Shown piece after piece: positions 1 through 7,989 of a DNA stretch of 64,000 nt. Origin of the DNA: Parasediminibacterium sp046546515 (GTDB lineage: Bacteria; Bacteroidota; Bacteroidia; Chitinophagales; Chitinophagaceae); contig NZ_JBKHKJ010000023.1 in the NCBI RefSeq assembly GCF_046546515.1, positions 1 to 64,000 of the forward strand, written 5' to 3'. Position 1 is the first letter of the stretch. Every line of letters starts with the position of its first letter. Below the pieces are notes generated by a model. It saw nothing but the letters and a program-made list of their open reading frames with translations. It had not been told where the DNA came from and did no database searches. The translations under genes and the position numbers were made by a program.

Positions 1-25
1 TTTGGAACTTTCGGGAAGTTGCCCC

Positions 26-226
26 CTAGCTATTTGAAATCTCCTTCAACAACGCATTCTCCTTTTGCAAATCCGCCAATTGCTGTTGCAGCGTAGCTAT
101 TTGTGCCTGCAGGTTTTTTTCGGCTGTGGTGGGGCTTATGTTTTCGGGCAGCAGGGTTTGGGGTGGCTCAAACAGGTTGCGGCCTAGCCAGCGGGTGTGT
201 ATATGCAAATTTGTAATGAGTGTCAT
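26..226 (-). CDS. Short hypothetical protein with C-terminal coiled coil
   Basis: A 66-residue reading frame. Its last ~30 residues form a regular leucine/glutamine heptad pattern ending in KENALLKEI, which predicts a short coiled coil. The first half is basic and aromatic with no recognisable domain. Such a zipper tail is common at the end of small Bacteroidota helix-turn-helix regulators, but no helix-turn-helix is present here, so this could be a remnant or a spurious frame. It stands alone between the window edge and the repeat element that begins near 320. Function unknown. Confidence 0.3.
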   Translation of the reverse strand: MTLITNLHIHTRWLGRNLFEPPQTLLPENISPTTAEKNLQAQIATLQQQLADLQKENALLKEISNS

Positions 227-352
227 CTGAGTATTTTTTCAAAAGGAATAGCTTTCATTTGCACTATGGTTTGGCAAGGCATTTTTTCCTAAATTTTAAA
301 TATTAGGCTTTACATGAACATAACTCATTGGAATACAGTAGTTTACGTTTTT

Positions 353-451
353 TATGAGTGCGTATTTTATGCGTATTTTGTGCCTACTTTTTGCGTGTTT
401 TGTGCATACTTAATGCATGTTTTGTGCTTACTTTCTGCGTATTTTTTGAGT
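353..451 (+). repeat. Left 11-bp tandem array of copy A
   Basis: Nine consecutive 11-bp units without a single length change. Examples are ATTTTATGCGT, ATTTTGTGCCT, ACTTTTTGCGT and GTTTTGTGCAT; the rough consensus is RYTTTNTGCNT. A run of Ts recurs once per 11 bp, close to the helical repeat, so the stretch should be intrinsically curved. The equivalent array of copy B is at 23680-23778, also nine units. Confidence 0.85.
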
Positions 452-596
452 AAAAATAACATATTATAACTTTTTTATTTTAATGTTAAAAATAGTGCCA
501 CAAGGCTAGGGCAACCGGTTCGGTTGGAACCAAATGTGGGCAAAGGAGCCATATAATGTAAAATTGGGAATAATTTACGGGATATTGAAAAGCACA

Positions 597-653
597 ATCC
601 TATATGGGGGAATTATGGGATGCTCATGGGGGCATATTTCCCCCATATAGGAT
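597..653 (+). repeat. Nested palindromic core of copy A
   Basis: Arm a at 597-610 (ATCCTATATGGGGG) is perfectly complementary to arm c at 640-653 (CCCCCATATAGGAT). An internal arm b, CATGGGGG at 625-632, can also pair with the start of arm c. Two mutually exclusive hairpins are therefore possible, and arm c is followed by a T-rich stretch. The core is about 90% identical in copy B (24044-24100) and present inverted in copy C (39873-39924). Confidence 0.85.
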
Positions 654-769
654 TTTTATTTTGGGCTATATATTATTCCATGCCAACTTTACAGTAAAAC
701 AGGCACTAGCCACATTAGCTTTAGCTCCTGCACCAGTTGGTAGATGGCTTGGGAAAATGATAATTCACC

Positions 770-878
770 CTCAAAATCTTATCAGTTTATTATCAATAAA
801 CTATCATTCCATTATTAGAATACTACCATTTCATTATCAATAAACTATCATAAAATTCACTTAAATTATCATAAAAAA
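770..878 (+). repeat. Right 11-bp array of copy A
   Basis: Ten units, all 11 bp except one of 10 bp (CACTTAAATT). Units include ATCAGTTTATT, ATCAATAAACT (twice), ATCATTCCATT and ATCATAAAATT. Copy B has the same series at 24218-24304 minus exactly two adjacent units (ATTAGAATACT and ACCATTTCATT). Whole units are therefore gained or lost. Confidence 0.85.
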
Positions 879-1090
879 CGAGGTTTAAAAAACATAAAAT
901 AGCTGAATAACAATGCGTTACAAGCAAAAAGACACGACAGAAAAAAAATAAATCAGGGAAAAAGCAGAAAAACAGCCATTTCAAATCTTCGCTAGTTCTT
1001 CAATTTCCTCTTTCTTAAAATGGGCATAAAATGATGGACTTGTACGAGCGTGTGAAGCATTTTATTTCACAACAAATTGTCCAATAAAAC

Positions 1091-1124
1091 AAAAAAAAGC
1101 CTGCCAATTTAAAACTGGCAGGCC
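1091..1124 (-). terminator. Intrinsic terminator of the M1 peptidase gene
   Basis: An 8-bp stem (GCCTGCCA at 1099-1106, TGGCAGGC at 1116-1123) followed on the minus strand by eight Ts, located 28 bp past the peptidase stop codon. Confidence 0.85.
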
Positions 1125-1151
1125 GATAACTTTTAAAAAAGGTGTGTACTA

Positions 1152-3758
1152 TTATTTAAAGTCTGTATCCGCAATATTGCTGTTTGCTTTTGCTTCTTTT
1201 ACTTTAAATTCTATTAAATAGCCGCCCATTTCGCCTTTGCGGGTGTAGGGTATTTTTACGCCGTTGGGCAGTTCTTTATAATCGCTGTATTCTGTATTAG
1301 AAGTATTGCCGCCTTTTATGGTTGCTTCTTTTACTTTTAGGCCTGTTTTTTCATCGTAGTAGCGTTCGGTTTTGTTGCCGTCTGCTTTTGTTTCTGTTAC
1401 TAGGTAGGCAAGCCCATCACCTGCAATAACTAAGTTAGGCGCCAACTGGAAGCTAGCTAGGTTGGCATCGTATTCAGTAAATATTTTTGTATTGCTTTTA
1501 AAGCCAGCTTTTGCCTCGTCTGGCAATGGAGCAGCTTGTCCGTTTTGGAATACGGAAACGCTGTCGCCATTGATGATTATTTTAAAAGGTACCATGCTCA
1601 TGGTAGGTATGGCTATTTCCTGAAAATATTTGTCCGGTGCTTTTTGCTTCACGGTCATGTTTACTTCCACGCCTTGTATGGTGCCAACAGAAGCCACGGA
1701 AAGGTCTGTAATGGCTTTTACTTTTTCGGTACCGCCAATGGCTTTGATGTAGTTGTCAAATACTTTTTTTACCGTGGTGCCAGCAGGCACTGCTTTGGTA
1801 TTCGCCCCTGCCCATACATTGTTGTCTGGGTTCACATCCGGGAATTCATGGTTAGGGTCAATAGTGATATTGGTAATTTTTGAAGTTGATTTGTAGCGGA
1901 ATGTCCATGTGCCGCCACGTTGCCATATTTCAACAGGTAAATGGATGGTGTCTTTTTTGCCATTTTCTTCTTTTATGGCAAGCACCACTGGCAGTGCCAT
2001 TTCTTCTAGGTTTTCTATGGTTATTAAAGCACCTTTCTTTTCATCGTTTTCCTGATAAACCACTTTTTTCACGCCTTGGTCTAGCTTCCAGGTGTGCAAG
2101 AACCATTCCCTAAAAAACCAGCTTAGGTCTTCACCAGATACATTTTCCATGGTGTGGAAAAAGTCCCAAGGGGTTGGGTGCTTAAATGCCCAACGTTTGA
2201 TATAAGTGCGGAAAGCATAGTCGAACCTTTCCTTGCCTAATATATGGTTGCGCAGTATATTAAGACCAACGCTTGGCTTATCATAAGCAGCGACGCCTAG
2301 GAAGTTGGGGCTTAATACTTCAGGTATGTTCATGATGGCTTCCGCCTTTTCGCCAAAAGCATATTTTGCTTTTTGCTGCACGTCTTCTTTTTCTACATAT
2401 TCGCCTTTGTTGAATACTTTGGTGTCAACACCGTTGATAAACGTATTAAAACCTTCGTCCATCCAAGCATATTTACGCTCGTTGCTGCCTACAATCATTG
2501 GGAACCAGTTGTGGCCAAACTCGTGGTTGGTTACTTCCCACAACTCGCCTTTCTGGGCATTGTGTCCACAAAAAACAATGCCGGGGTATTCCATGCCGCC
2601 TACTATACCCGCTACATTGGTAGCCACTGGGTAGGTATATTCAAACCATTCATCCGAATATAGCTCAATACAGTTTTTTACATATTCCGTGCTCCTGCCA
2701 TAGCCATCGTTGCCCTTGCTTTCTATTGGGTAAACAGATTGTGCCAATATTTTTTTGCCGCTAGGCAAATTAATCCTTGCTGCATCCCAAATAAACGCTT
2801 TGGATGCTGCCCATGCTACGTCGCGGGTATTTTTGCAAGTAAAATGCCAAGTAAGGCTTGGTTTGGCTGGATAAAAAGAACTACCTGTAATTTCTGTTGA
2901 ATCTTTAATAGAAACAGTTGCATCACTGCTGGCGGCCTTAGCCAATTTTGCAATAGTAGCAGGTTTCAAAACTTCGGTAGGGTTTGCCAAGCTGCCAGAA
3001 CCTACCACAACCAAGTTGGCTGGTGCAGTGATGGTATAGTCATAATCTCCATAGTCTAGGTAAAACTCGCCTGCCCCTTGATAAGGCAGTGTATTCCAGC
3101 CAAGTATGTCGTCATACACTTCCATCCGTGGGTACCACTGGCCTACTTCGTATATCCAGCCGTTTTTTGTGTTTAGCCTGCCGCAACGGTCAGTGCCATA
3201 TTCTGGAAGCACAAAAGAATAATCTATTTTAATGGTAATTTTTGCACCGTTGCCTTTTAGGGTATCTTTCAATTTTAGCTGCAAGCGGGTATCGTTTACT
3301 AGATAATCTACTTTTTCGGCTTTTCCGTTTTGTATAACGGTTACTGTTTTCAGTTCGCTGCCCTTGGTAAAGGTTTTGGCCGAAAAGCGTCCACCTGTTA
3401 CAGGGCTAGTCAATTCTCCACGGGAGTCTTCCTTGTAAATATTCTGGTCCAGTTGCAGCCATAGGAAAGGCAGCTTGTCTGGGCTGTTATTGGTATAAGT
3501 AATAGTGGCACTACCAGTTATCCTATGCGAAGCCGTGTCCAACGTTACATCTATTTTATAATCGGCTTTGTTTTGCCAGTATTTCACGCCCGGCTCACCA
3601 CCAGCAGTACGGTATTCGTTGCCATTGGTGGTGTAAAAAAGCGGGTTAAATACTTTGTGCTGGTCGTACTTGGAAGGAGCTGCTTGCTGTGCATTTGAAC
3701 TTAGTGCAATAACAAGGAAAGCTGCTAGCAGGCGTAAAGGGTTTTTGATAAAATTCAT
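1152..3758 (-). CDS. Secreted M1-family metallopeptidase with C-terminal extension
   Basis: Predicted zinc aminopeptidase exported to the periplasm or cell surface. Residues 1-23 form a signal peptide ending SSNAQ. The N-terminal saddle domain is followed by the substrate-binding GGMEYPG (the family's GAMEN-type motif) and the zinc site HEFGH, with H412, E413 and H416 and the third ligand E435 in WMDEGF, spaced as in family M1. From about residue 650 there is an extra ~215-residue domain (KAIGGTEKVKAI, then beta-rich) resembling the LolA-like modules found at the end of other Bacteroidota peptidases. That makes it longer than a minimal M1 enzyme. Transcribed alone, with its own promoter-like site and terminator. 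Substrate unknown. Confidence 0.93.
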   Translation of the reverse strand: MNFIKNPLRLLAAFLVIALSSNAQQAAPSKYDQHKVFNPLFYTTNGNEYRTAGGEPGVKYWQNKADYKIDVTLDTASHRITGSATITYTNNSPDKLPFLWLQLDQNIYKEDSRGELTSPVTGGRFSAKTFTKGSELKTVTVIQNGKAEKVDYLVNDTRLQLKLKDTLKGNGAKITIKIDYSFVLPEYGTDRCGRLNTKNGWIYEVGQWYPRMEVYDDILGWNTLPYQGAGEFYLDYGDYDYTITAPANLVVVGSGSLANPTEVLKPATIAKLAKAASSDATVSIKDSTEITGSSFYPAKPSLTWHFTCKNTRDVAWAASKAFIWDAARINLPSGKKILAQSVYPIESKGNDGYGRSTEYVKNCIELYSDEWFEYTYPVATNVAGIVGGMEYPGIVFCGHNAQKGELWEVTNHEFGHNWFPMIVGSNERKYAWMDEGFNTFINGVDTKVFNKGEYVEKEDVQQKAKYAFGEKAEAIMNIPEVLSPNFLGVAAYDKPSVGLNILRNHILGKERFDYAFRTYIKRWAFKHPTPWDFFHTMENVSGEDLSWFFREWFLHTWKLDQGVKKVVYQENDEKKGALITIENLEEMALPVVLAIKEENGKKDTIHLPVEIWQRGGTWTFRYKSTSKITNITIDPNHEFPDVNPDNNVWAGANTKAVPAGTTVKKVFDNYIKAIGGTEKVKAITDLSVASVGTIQGVEVNMTVKQKAPDKYFQEIAIPTMSMVPFKIIINGDSVSVFQNGQAAPLPDEAKAGFKSNTKIFTEYDANLASFQLAPNLVIAGDGLAYLVTETKADGNKTERYYDEKTGLKVKEATIKGGNTSNTEYSDYKELPNGVKIPYTRKGEMGGYLIEFKVKEAKANSNIADTDFK

Positions 3759-3780
3759 AAATCTTTTGTTGATTACGTGC

Positions 3781-3810
3781 CTAAATTAATGGTAGAAGCA
3801 TTATAAACAA
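3781..3810 (-). promoter_or_regulatory. Promoter candidate of the M1 peptidase
   Basis: On the minus strand TTG (3808-3810), a 19-bp spacer and TAATTTAG (3781-3788). This agrees with the Bacteroidota TTG-N19-TAnnTTTG pattern at all but one position of the -7 box and lies about 25 bp upstream of the ATG. Confidence 0.55.
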
Positions 3811-3978
3811 AAAATATTGTTTAAAAGGCCATGTCTGAACCAGGATTTATGGAATTTTATAGATTAAAGTGAAATTTGTTATGCTCATTATTGCTATATC
3901 TATCCCGAGCATTTGCTTTTTTGAAAGACTATGACTAGCTAAGTATGCAGACTTAATTAAGTTAATACTATTTATTTT

Positions 3979-4022
3979 AGAGACCTCACCCCAACCCCTC
4001 TCCGAAGGAGAGGGGCAAGAAC
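3979..4022. repeat. CCTCACCCC/GAGGGG hairpin repeat
   Basis: Contains CCCCTCTCCGAAGGAGAGGGG, a self-complementary stem, preceded by AGAGACCTCACCCCAA. The same outer sequence recurs inside the ABC transporter gene at 21679-21757, and a diverged inverted copy is at 14253-14295. Confidence 0.75.
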
Positions 4023-4097
4023 CAAACCCTCGCAGAATTATATTAAGGTAATTATGGCTTATTACTTAAGAAAAATTAACTTAAATGTTTTATATGC

Positions 4098-4282
4098 TTT
4101 AACCCGGATTTTGCAGTTGAAATCTATTGCAAGACTCAACTACTTCAAACACAAGCATTTGCTTGATTTTTTGGCCTTGCCATAGTACACTATGTTTTCG
4201 ACCAAAAATTCGGCTCAAATACTTGTATTTATTGCATTTGAGCCTTTCATAACGAAGTCAACTGCATAATCCGGGTTTAAAG
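4098..4282. repeat. 185-bp palindromic element
   Basis: Ends are inverted copies: TTTAACCCGGATTTTGCAG (from 4098) and the complement of CTGCATAATCCGGGTTTAAA (to 4282). The centre, CATAGTACACTATG near 4185, is itself palindromic, so most of the element can fold on itself. No ORF inside. A right-end fragment recurs at 13636-13670. The layout is that of a miniature inverted-repeat element. The flanks at 3811-3978 and 4283-4590 show nothing recognisable. Confidence 0.7.
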
Positions 4283-4590
4283 CTTAGCTACATTTTCTTC
4301 CGTTCTATATCCCAGACTTGGCAACTTTAAACAAGATACTGCAGGAAGCCGTGCAAATTTGTAATGTGGAAAGAAGGCGCTGCTGCCTAGAAATGCAGGC
4401 ATCAAATCATGCCCACGAAAGCAAGAACATACATACAAGTCTTATTCAAAAAAGCAAAGTTGCCCGAAGGGCAACATCAGGAATATTGAAAAACACGATT
4501 TTCTTAACAAAAAATGGTAAACGTATTTCAGGACATGATATGGTAATTTTGGTTGTGTATTTCCTTCCTTTCTACCTCCCTTCATTTCTC

Positions 4591-4598
4591 TATATTTG
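4591..4598 (+). promoter_or_regulatory. -7 element candidate for aspS
   Basis: TATATTTG matches the Bacteroidota TAnnTTTG box exactly and sits 22 bp before the aspS ATG. No clear TTG is found 19-21 bp upstream. Confidence 0.45.
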
Positions 4599-4620
4599 CC
4601 GCTCAAAAAAATAGGATACA

Positions 4621-6447
4621 ATGTATAGGACACATACCTGTGGCGAATTGAGGATTGGGCAAGCCGGGCAAACTGTTACCCTTGCAGGATGGGTGCAAAC
4701 AGTAAGGAAATTTGGGAGCATTACTTTTGTGGACCTTCGGGATAGGTATGGTATCACCCAATTGTTATTAAACGAATCGCTCAATGCTAAATTAGATGCA
4801 CAGCCGCTAGGCCGCGAATTTGTATTGCAAGCAACGGGTAAAGTAAACGAACGTAGCAATAAAAACCTGAATATACCCACTGGTGAGATAGAGTTATTGG
4901 TAAGCGATTATAAGATACTGAACAAAAGTGCCGTGCCGCCTTTTACTATACAAGACGATACCGATGGCGGGGATGACATACGCATGAAATACCGCTACCT
5001 CGATTTACGCAGGAATGCAGTAAAACGCAACTTGGAATTGCGCTATGCCGTAAACCGCAGTGCAAGGAACTACCTGCACGAGAACAGTTTCATGGATATA
5101 GAAACCCCATTCCTTATTAAATCCACCCCTGAAGGGGCAAGGGACTTTGTGGTGCCAAGCCGGATGAACGAAGGACAGTTTTACGCATTGCCACAAAGCC
5201 CACAGACATTTAAGCAGTTGCTGATGGTAAGTGGCTACGACCGCTATTACCAGATAGTAAAATGCTTCCGTGACGAGGACTTGCGTGCAGACAGGCAGCC
5301 AGAATTTACACAGATTGACTGTGAAATGGCATTTGTAGAACAAGAGGATATTCTCCAAATGTTTGAAGGGTTAATCAAACGCATATTTAAGGACGTTAAA
5401 AATATTGATTATACCGATGTGGTAAAACGCATCACTTGGGAAGATGCGATGTGGAACTATGGCAATGACAAGCCAGACATCCGTTTTGGCTTGGAGATAG
5501 GCAATTTAAAATTTCCACAACATGCTTTCCTTTCAAAGACAAGTTCTTTAGAAGATGCAGGGGTACTTACAGGATTTCCAGTTTTTGATGATGCCGAAAC
5601 GGTTTTAGCAATTGCCATCCCCGGCTGTAGTGAGTACACCCGCAAGCAAACTGACGAAATAACAGAATGGGTGAAAAGGCCACAAATAGGCATGAAAGGC
5701 TTGGTGTACATAAAGTGCAACAAAGACGGTACTCTTAAAAGCAGCGTTGACAAATTTTATACCGAGGACAAGCTAAAAGCCATAGCTGCTGCCGCAAAAG
5801 CACAACCAGGAGATTTGATATTGATATTGGCTGGTGCAGAGGAACGCACCCGCAAAGCCACCAGCGACTTGCGCATGGAGATGGCCACACGCCTTGGCTT
5901 GCGGAAGAATGACGAATTTAAACTATTGTGGGTGCTTGACTTCCCGCTGTTTGAATATGCAGAGGAAGATAACCGATGGGTAGCCCGCCACCATCCTTTT
6001 ACATCGCCTAAGCCAGACCAGATTGATGTAATGATTAATAATAACCCATTGATTGAAGATGCAGCAAAATACCTAGAACACCCATATAGCAACATCAAAG
6101 CAAATGCTTATGACATGGTGCTAAATGGCAACGAAATAGGAGGGGGGAGCATCCGTATTTTCCAAAGGGAATTGCAGGAGAAAATGTTTGCTGCCCTAGG
6201 CATGACAGAGGAAGAAGCCAACCATAAATTCGGCTTCTTGCTAGGTGCTTTTGAATATGGCGCACCGCCACATGGGGGCCTAGCTTTTGGGTTTGACAGG
6301 CTTTGTGCCATTCTAGGCGGCAGCGAGAGCATCCGTGACTTTATCGCCTTCCCTAAAAACAATAGCGGCAGGGATGTAATGCTGGATGCACCAAGCAGCA
6401 TAGATGATAAACAACTAGTAGAGTTGAAAATAAAATTGGCATTATAG
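4621..6447 (+). CDS. aspS: Aspartate-tRNA ligase
   Basis: Cytoplasmic class II synthetase charging tRNA-Asp. It has the N-terminal OB-fold anticodon-binding domain (about residues 1-110), motif 2-like FRDEDLRADRQPEFTQ, the GAD insertion domain typical of bacterial AspRS (about 290-430), HHPFTSPK, and motif 3 GFDRLCAILGG near residue 557 followed by DFIAFPKNNSGRD. At 608 residues it is close to the usual bacterial length near 590. No neighbour shares its transcript. A TATATTTG box lies just upstream and a hairpin terminator follows at 6490. Confidence 0.97.
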   Translation: MYRTHTCGELRIGQAGQTVTLAGWVQTVRKFGSITFVDLRDRYGITQLLLNESLNAKLDAQPLGREFVLQATGKVNERSNKNLNIPTGEIELLVSDYKILNKSAVPPFTIQDDTDGGDDIRMKYRYLDLRRNAVKRNLELRYAVNRSARNYLHENSFMDIETPFLIKSTPEGARDFVVPSRMNEGQFYALPQSPQTFKQLLMVSGYDRYYQIVKCFRDEDLRADRQPEFTQIDCEMAFVEQEDILQMFEGLIKRIFKDVKNIDYTDVVKRITWEDAMWNYGNDKPDIRFGLEIGNLKFPQHAFLSKTSSLEDAGVLTGFPVFDDAETVLAIAIPGCSEYTRKQTDEITEWVKRPQIGMKGLVYIKCNKDGTLKSSVDKFYTEDKLKAIAAAAKAQPGDLILILAGAEERTRKATSDLRMEMATRLGLRKNDEFKLLWVLDFPLFEYAEEDNRWVARHHPFTSPKPDQIDVMINNNPLIEDAAKYLEHPYSNIKANAYDMVLNGNEIGGGSIRIFQRELQEKMFAALGMTEEEANHKFGFLLGAFEYGAPPHGGLAFGFDRLCAILGGSESIRDFIAFPKNNSGRDVMLDAPSSIDDKQLVELKIKLAL

Positions 6448-6489
6448 GGGCAACCCCTGCGGTTGCCTTGCAGGGTAATGTAAAGTATA

Positions 6490-6530
6490 AATGGATGGTA
6501 GCTTTTATAGGCTGCCATCCATTTTTTTAT
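6490..6530 (+). terminator. Terminator after aspS
   Basis: Stem ATGGATGGTAGC (6491-6502) with GCTGCCATCCAT (6511-6522), one G-T pair, followed by seven Ts. A smaller GC hairpin (GCAACCCCTGCGGTTGC) precedes it at about 6449-6465. Confidence 0.85.
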
Positions 6531-6595
6531 TTTTTATTAATTTAAAAATAAGTCTTAACATTGAACTTTAAATAAAACAAAAAACTGCCCCCCAG

Positions 6596-7135
6596 ATGAA
6601 AGCCTTAAAAATCATTTTTATTGTATTGGTAGCTATTGTTGCCGTTGCTTTGATTGTTGCTGCATTTGCAAAGAAAACCTATTCTGTAGAAAGGGAAATT
6701 GTAATTAACAAGCCCAAGGCACAGGTTTTTAATTATATTAAGTATCTAAAAAACCAAGATAGTTATAGCAAATGGGCTAAGATGGACACAGAAATGAGAA
6801 AAGAATACAAAGGTATAGATGGTACTGTTGGGTTTACCTCAGCATGGGAAAGCGACAAAAAAGATGTAGGTCAAGGCATACAGGAAATAAAAAAGATAAC
6901 AGAAGGCGAAAAACTAGAAATGGGCATACACTTCATAAAGCCATTTGATGGCCTTGCAGATGCTGAAATAACTACTATTGCACTTGACAGTACCAAAACA
7001 AAAGTAACATGGGGTTTCCAAAGCAAAATGAACTATCCCATGAATCTTATGCTGCTGTTTATGGACATGGAAAAAATGATTGGCGGCGACCTTGCTATTG
7101 GGCTGGGTAACCTAAAAAGTATTTTGGAAAAGTAG
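6596..7135 (+). CDS. Membrane-anchored SRPBCC-family protein
   Basis: A single N-terminal hydrophobic segment (residues 4-24) is followed by a polyketide-cyclase/START-like domain. It shows the usual opening VEREIVINKPKAQVFNYI, a middle W, and the closing MEKMIGGDLAIGLGNLKSILE helix. SRPBCC domains bind hydrophobic ligands in a central cavity; the ligand cannot be read from sequence. Common as a single gene in Bacteroidota. Start chosen at the first ATG, directly ahead of the signal anchor. Confidence 0.8.
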   Translation: MKALKIIFIVLVAIVAVALIVAAFAKKTYSVEREIVINKPKAQVFNYIKYLKNQDSYSKWAKMDTEMRKEYKGIDGTVGFTSAWESDKKDVGQGIQEIKKITEGEKLEMGIHFIKPFDGLADAEITTIALDSTKTKVTWGFQSKMNYPMNLMLLFMDMEKMIGGDLAIGLGNLKSILEK

Positions 7136-7297
7136 GGGATAATAAAAACTATGCTTTTTCATTTTTTTTCTTTCTTATGTGTGCTATATGCCTATGTGGT
7201 AAAAAACAACCTTTAAATCTGTTAAAAAAAAGCAACAAACTTTTACGGTTTGTGTTTTGGTACAATGATTGGAGCTATTTTTGAAAAAATTAATTAT

Positions 7298-7891
7298 ATG
7301 AAGAAAATTTTGTTATCCTCTTTAGCTATTGCTGCTATCTGTGTTTCTGTTAATGCCCAAAGTTTTAGCCTTGGCGTGAAAGCTGGTGCAATAGGCACAA
7401 AAATTGATGGGAACTCTTTTGATAAAGGCTATCAGCTTTCTTATCAGGCAGGTGCATTTGCAGAAGTTGATTTGTTAGGTACAATTGGTATTCAACCAGA
7501 ATTGCTGCTGAGCCAAACCAATACTACTTATTCTACTGCTACAACTGTAGGTGGTGTAGCAAGTAGCTTTTCTACTGACATTAAGTTAAGCTATCTTTCA
7601 ATACCAGTTTTATTAAGGTATAATGTTGCTAAAATATTAACCTTCAACTTGGGACCGCAATATAGTATCCTTTTAAACAAAGGTAAAAGTGGTGTTGATA
7701 ACGTGAATGATGCATTTAAGAGCGGAGATTTTGCAATAGTAGCTGGTGCTCAGGTTCATGTTAGTTCATTAAGGGTTTATGCCCGTTATGTTGTTGGCTT
7801 AAGTGATCAAAATGATGCAAAAGTTGCTTACAATACCGATAAATGGAAAAGTCAACAAATACAAGTAGGTGTAGGTATTAAATTACTTTAA
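7298..7891 (+). CDS. Small outer-membrane beta-barrel protein (PorT-like)
   Basis: I prefer the start at 7298, because the peptide from there (MKKILLSSLAIAAICVSVNA) is a textbook signal peptide and the in-frame ATG 48 bp upstream would bury it. The mature part opens with SFSLGVKAGA and continues as alternating strands ending VGVGIKLL with a terminal hydrophobic strand, the pattern of PorT-type outer-membrane barrels. 197 residues. Role unknown; family members are abundant surface proteins. A terminator follows immediately. Confidence 0.8.
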   Translation: MKKILLSSLAIAAICVSVNAQSFSLGVKAGAIGTKIDGNSFDKGYQLSYQAGAFAEVDLLGTIGIQPELLLSQTNTTYSTATTVGGVASSFSTDIKLSYLSIPVLLRYNVAKILTFNLGPQYSILLNKGKSGVDNVNDAFKSGDFAIVAGAQVHVSSLRVYARYVVGLSDQNDAKVAYNTDKWKSQQIQVGVGIKLL

Positions 7892-7909
7892 TTAGAAATT
7901 ATTTTATTC

Positions 7910-7946
7910 AAAAAAGGCTGATGCATGTTTGCATCGGCCTTTTTTA
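7910..7946 (+). terminator. Terminator after the small barrel protein
   Basis: AAAAAAGGCTGATGC pairs with GCATCGGCCTTTTTT across a short loop, giving an A/T-flanked stem ending in six Ts. Confidence 0.85.
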
Positions 7947-7989
7947 TTGCTATGAAGATGTTGACCGATAACTAAGTGATTTAAAGGCC

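Larger units (their letters stand above)
320..921 (+). repeat. Repeat element copy A: inverted end motifs, two 11-bp arrays, nested palindrome
   Basis: Complete-looking copy of a family seen three times in this window. In order: a 21-bp end motif (320-340, core AACTCATTGGAATACAG), nine 11-bp units (353-451), an AT-rich spacer, a palindromic core (597-653), a spacer, ten 10-11-bp units (770-878), and an inverted end motif (901-921). The two end motifs each match the copy C motif at 17 of 21 positions, in opposite orientations. From 597 to about 950 it is clearly homologous to 24044-24370. No protein product is supported. The terminal inversion suggests a non-autonomous mobile element, but no target duplication was found. 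Confidence 0.8.

Noticed and set aside
353..451. CRISPR-like array
   Set aside because: Units are 11 bp with no spacers and no cas genes nearby.
604..843. Possible 79-residue protein in copy A matching one in copy B (24051-24269), both with DAHGGIFPPYRIFILGY
   Set aside because: The shared peptide is just the conserved nucleotide core read in the same frame. After about 33 codons the two frames diverge and run into the 11-bp arrays, and copy C cannot encode it.
4318..4614. 98-residue ORF before aspS
   Set aside because: Composition is unlike the neighbours, it overlaps the aspS promoter region and it contains no domain pattern.
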